A stretch of DNA of 64,000 bases from Microbacterium sp. 8M (lineage in GTDB: Bacteria; Actinomycetota; Actinomycetes; Actinomycetales; Microbacteriaceae), in assembly GCF_902506375.1 (NCBI RefSeq), contig NZ_LR733284.1:3447771-3511770 (forward strand), in the 5' to 3' direction. Below are positions 60,969 to 64,000 of this stretch, one piece after another; position 1 is the first letter of the stretch, and every line of letters starts with the position of its first letter. The notes beneath the pieces were generated by a model, which was given only the letters and a program-made list of their open reading frames with translations, made no database searches and was not told the DNA's origin. Made by a program: the position numbers and the translations under genes.

Positions 60969-63900
60969 GAGGAGACACCCGACGGCCCGTGCTGGCGCAA
61001 CTCGCGACGGGTCGGGTGGTGCGCCGGCACCTCCGCACCGTCCGCGTAGGCCGTGCGGATCGCGGAGAGCTGCGCGGTGGACGTCGCGGGCTCGGGCGAC
61101 GCGGCGGTTGTCACGCCCGACGGCGCCGCCGAGGCCGCCGACGGCGGGGCGGCGACCGGCTCGGCGGGCGCCTCGGCTGCCGCGGGGGCATCCGCCTCGG
61201 CCGGCGCTGGGGCATCCGCCTCGGCCGGCGCAGGAGCATCCCCCGACCCGCCGGCCTTCGCGGCGCGCCGGGCCGCGCGGCGCTCCTTGGCACCCTCGAC
61301 GAGGTTGTACAGCGTCGGCAGCACCAGCAGCGTCAGCACGGTCGACGACACGAGGCCGCCGATCACGACGATCGCGAGCGGCTGCGAGATGAAGCCGCCG
61401 TGACCGGTGACCCCGAGCGCCATCGGCGTGAGCGCGAAGATCGTCGCGAGCGCGGTCATCAGGATCGGGCGGAGGCGCCGGGAGCCGCCGGCGATCGTGG
61501 CGTCATGCGTGTTCATGCCCTTCTCGCGGTACTGGTTCACCAGGTCCACGAGCACGATCGCGTTCGTCACCACGATGCCGATGAGCATGAGCACGCCGAT
61601 GAGGGAGGCGACGCCGAGCGGCACGCCCGTGACGATCTGCAGCAGGATGGCGCCGGTCGCCGCGAACGGCACCGAGCTCAGCAGCAGGATCGGCTGACGC
61701 AGCGACTTGAACGTCGCGACCATCACGATGTACACGATCAGGATCGCCGCGAGCATCGCGAGCCCGAGCTGGCCGAACGCGTCCTGCTGCTGCGTCACCA
61801 CGCCGCCCAGCGACGCGTCCGCACCCGACGGGAGATCCGCCTTCGCGATCGCCTTCGACACCGCCGCCGAGGCGCTCGCCAGGTCGTTGCCCTTCGGGGT
61901 CACCGAGACCGTCGCGGTGCGCTGACCGCGCTGCGTCGTGACCGACGCGGGGCTCTCGCTCTGCTGCACGGTCGCGATCTGATCGAGACGCACGATACCC
62001 GTCCGGCTCGGGATCGTGAGCGCCTTCAGCTCGTCGACCGTGGTCGGCGGGTTCGCGCTCTGCAGGTACACCGTGAGGGACGATCCGTCGATCTCCACGG
62101 ATCCGATCTGCTGCGGACGCATCGCCTGCGACACGATGCCGCCGACCGCGACCTCGCTGAGGCCGTGCTGCGCCGCCGCTGTGCGATCCACCTGCACGGC
62201 GATGTACGGCAGCGACGCCGACAGGTTGCTGGAGACCTGGTTGACGCCCGCCGAGCCCTTGAGCTCCTTCACGAGCGCGTTGGTCGCCGCGTCCAGCGTC
62301 TTCTCGTCGGGCGCGGTGATCTTCACCTCGATGTCACTGGATCCGAAGCCCTCGCTGGCGGCGATCGCGATGTCGCCCACGCCCTCGAGCTTCTTCACCG
62401 CCGTGCGCACGTCGGACTGCACGCGCTCCTGGTCCGCCGACGGATCCGTCGTGATCGAGTAGCTGATGCCCGATCCACCGCCCGAGAACGCGTCGCGCAG
62501 CGCGGATCCGCTGGATCCGATCGAGACCTGCACGGTCTTGATGCCCGGGACGTCCTTGATCGCCTCTTCGACCTTCTGCGCGGCCGCGTCCTCGGCATCC
62601 AGACTGGGCGCCTCGCCGAGGGACTGGGACATCCGGAAGGTGTTCTGCCCGCTGGATCCGAGGAAGTTCACCTTCATCAGCGGCGCGGCGGCCATCGTGC
62701 CGATGAGCACGACGACGGCGAGCAGCACCGTGATCCAGGAGTGCTTCAGCGTCCAGCGCAGGATCGGCAGGTACGCCCGCTGCAGCCGGGTCGGCGGGGC
62801 GTCCTCGTGCTCCGGGTCGATCGCGTGCCCGTCCGCGCCGATCAGCGGCTTGCCCGGACGCAGGAACCAGTACGCGAGCACCGGAACGATGGTCAGCGCC
62901 ACGAGCAGCGACGCCGTCATCGCGATCGTCACGGTGAGCGCGAACGGGCGGAAGAGCTCCCCGGTCATGTCGCCGACGAAGGCGATCGGCAGGAAAACGG
63001 CGACCGTGGTGATCGTCGAGGCCGTGACGGCCGTCGCCACTTCGCGCACGGCGCTGAGGATGGCGGTCTTCTTGTCGGATCCCTGCACGTAGTGCCGCTT
63101 GATGTTCTCGATCACCACGATCGAGTCGTCCACCACGCGGCCGATCGCGATCGTGAGCGCGCCGAGGGTGAGGATGTTCAGCGAGTAGCCGAACGCCTGG
63201 ATGCCGATGAACGTGATGAGCACGCTGGTCGGGATCGAGATCGCCGTGACCAGTGTCGACCGCACCGAGAGCAGGAAGATGAGGATCACGATCACGGCGA
63301 AGACGAGGCCGAGCAGGCCTTCCTGGGCGAGCGACTCGATGGACTGCTGGATGAACGGCGCCTGGTCGAACACCGTCGTGAAGGTCGCGCCGGGCAGGTC
63401 CTTGCGAAGCTGCGGGATGAGCGCGGTGACGGCCTTGGACACGTCCACCGTGTTCGCCGAGGGCAGCTTGGTGACGGCGATCGTGAGGGCGCTCTTGCCG
63501 TCGACCCGGGAGAGGGAGGTGACCGGGTCGCCCTCGATGGCCACGTGCGCCACGGATCCGACCGTCGTGCCGGGCACGGTGGCGCCGATGAGCGGGATCG
63601 CCTCGATCTGCTCGACGCTGGTGAGCTTCTCCCCCGTCTGCACGGTGAGAGTGGTGTCGTCCTCGGTGATGGATCCGCCGGGGAAGAGCGTGCCGTTCTG
63701 CTGCAGGGCGTCCTTGATGGCCGTCGGTGCCAGACCCGCGGCCAGCACGGCGGCATTGTCGGGCGTGATGGTGAGCCGCTTGCCCTGCCCGCCGACGAGC
63801 GATGCCGCGTTCACGCCCTTCAGCCGCTCGATCTTCGGGATGATCGTGTTCGTGAGGCGCTGCTGCGCCTTCTCGGCATCGGAGAACCCGGTCACGGCGA

Positions 63901-64000
63901 GCTGGATCACCGGGAAGTCGTCGATCGACGCGGTGATGACCTGCGGATCCACCCCCTCCGGAAGCTGGGACTTGATCCGACCGATCGCCTGGTTGATCTT
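60935..64000 (-). CDS. RND-family efflux permease (partial, N-terminus outside the window)
   Basis: The 1021 residues seen are most of an AcrB/HAE1-type proton-driven exporter; the start and first membrane helix lie beyond 64000. The two large outer loops, the membrane block ending at GRVVDDSIVVIENIKRH with the proton-relay Asp pair, the AFVGDMTGELFRPFALTV helix and the second block (LIGVLMLIGIVVTNAIVLVD, LRPILMTALATIFALTPMAL) are in the family order. The C-terminal 100 residues are an Ala/Pro-rich tail with EADAPAPA repeats, ending in residues encoded by a dispersed repeat (GSLSEDTAGD). No adaptor gene is seen. Confidence 0.9.
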   Translation of the reverse strand, partial: KINQAIGRIKSQLPEGVDPQVITASIDDFPVIQLAVTGFSDAEKAQQRLTNTIIPKIERLKGVNAASLVGGQGKRLTITPDNAAVLAAGLAPTAIKDALQQNGTLFPGGSITEDDTTLTVQTGEKLTSVEQIEAIPLIGATVPGTTVGSVAHVAIEGDPVTSLSRVDGKSALTIAVTKLPSANTVDVSKAVTALIPQLRKDLPGATFTTVFDQAPFIQQSIESLAQEGLLGLVFAVIVILIFLLSVRSTLVTAISIPTSVLITFIGIQAFGYSLNILTLGALTIAIGRVVDDSIVVIENIKRHYVQGSDKKTAILSAVREVATAVTASTITTVAVFLPIAFVGDMTGELFRPFALTVTIAMTASLLVALTIVPVLAYWFLRPGKPLIGADGHAIDPEHEDAPPTRLQRAYLPILRWTLKHSWITVLLAVVVLIGTMAAAPLMKVNFLGSSGQNTFRMSQSLGEAPSLDAEDAAAQKVEEAIKDVPGIKTVQVSIGSSGSALRDAFSGGGSGISYSITTDPSADQERVQSDVRTAVKKLEGVGDIAIAASEGFGSSDIEVKITAPDEKTLDAATNALVKELKGSAGVNQVSSNLSASLPYIAVQVDRTAAAQHGLSEVAVGGIVSQAMRPQQIGSVEIDGSSLTVYLQSANPPTTVDELKALTIPSRTGIVRLDQIATVQQSESPASVTTQRGQRTATVSVTPKGNDLASASAAVSKAIAKADLPSGADASLGGVVTQQQDAFGQLGLAMLAAILIVYIVMVATFKSLRQPILLLSSVPFAATGAILLQIVTGVPLGVASLIGVLMLIGIVVTNAIVLVDLVNQYREKGMNTHDATIAGGSRRLRPILMTALATIFALTPMALGVTGHGGFISQPLAIVVIGGLVSSTVLTLLVLPTLYNLVEGAKERRAARRAAKAGGSGDAPAPAEADAPAPAEADAPAAAEAPAEPVAAPPSAASAAPSGVTTAASPEPATSTAQLSAIRTAYADGAEVPAHHPTRRELRQHGPSGVSSGSLSEDTAGD

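Overview
The window is GC-rich DNA (about 70%) with dense, strongly GC3-biased genes, many 4-bp start/stop overlaps, GTG starts and many apparently leaderless promoters. The mix of genes (envelope operon with FHA, kinase and PP2C proteins, Rv2578c-type radical SAM protein, DtxR-type iron box) and the intergenic repeat families (TTCGACAGGCTCAGGGACC and TTGAGCGAGCGCAGCGAGACGAAACGC) point to a high-GC actinobacterium, most likely Microbacteriaceae such as Microbacterium. The genus is an inference; no rRNA gene is present.

Region 1 (about 0.4-19.5 kb, all minus strand) is one long envelope and signalling operon. It starts with a 2028-residue exported protein of cadherin-like and fibronectin type III repeats. 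Then come MoxR ATPase, DUF58, a TgpA-like membrane transglutaminase that lacks the usual Cys, RDD-FHA, PP2C phosphatase, FHA, Ser/Thr kinase and FHA-winged-helix proteins, nearly all translationally coupled. Just downstream lies a three-gene toxin module: a CpnT-N-terminus-like carrier, a TNT-type NAD glycohydrolase toxin and a small putative immunity protein. A nearly identical 23-bp palindrome lies at the same distance from a -10 hexamer in front of both the giant operon and the toxin module, which suggests one activator controls both. The FHA-winged-helix protein is the obvious candidate.

Region 2 (19.6-42.4 kb) holds mostly housekeeping and transport genes: tag, an acyl-CoA oxidase, recQ, GNAT and pirin. 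An ECF transporter follows, with both ATPases and the T subunit fused in one protein; this fusion and a siderophore-interacting reductase sit behind a DtxR/IdeR-type iron box. Next come a PadR-controlled drug-type ABC transporter, an acyl-CoA dehydrogenase, an M15 peptidase, a radical SAM protein, a secreted transglycosylase-like protein and a DEAD-box helicase with a long Arg/Asp-rich tail.

Region 3 (42.7-60.3 kb) is a purine-to-urate and molybdenum cofactor block: galM, an IclR regulator, xdhABC, a purine permease with guanine deaminase, a Mop-type regulator with modABC, moaA, moaE, moeB-rhodanese, moaD, moaC and mogA. Guanine deaminase makes xanthine, xanthine dehydrogenase oxidises it, and the mod and moa genes supply its cofactor. 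Four similar palindromes (CGGAA-N6-TTCCG-N5-CGG) in front of iclR, xdhA, the guaD/mop divergent promoters and the moeB/moaD divergent promoters suggest one regulon. The window ends with a yaeQ-like gene and a large RND permease gene cut by the window edge.

Dispersed repeats are not confined to intergenic DNA. They form in-frame tandem peptide segments inside an FHA protein and inside the xanthine dehydrogenase small subunit, form the loop of a perfect 37-bp inverted repeat between moxR and the DUF58 gene, and supply the C-terminus of the RND permease.
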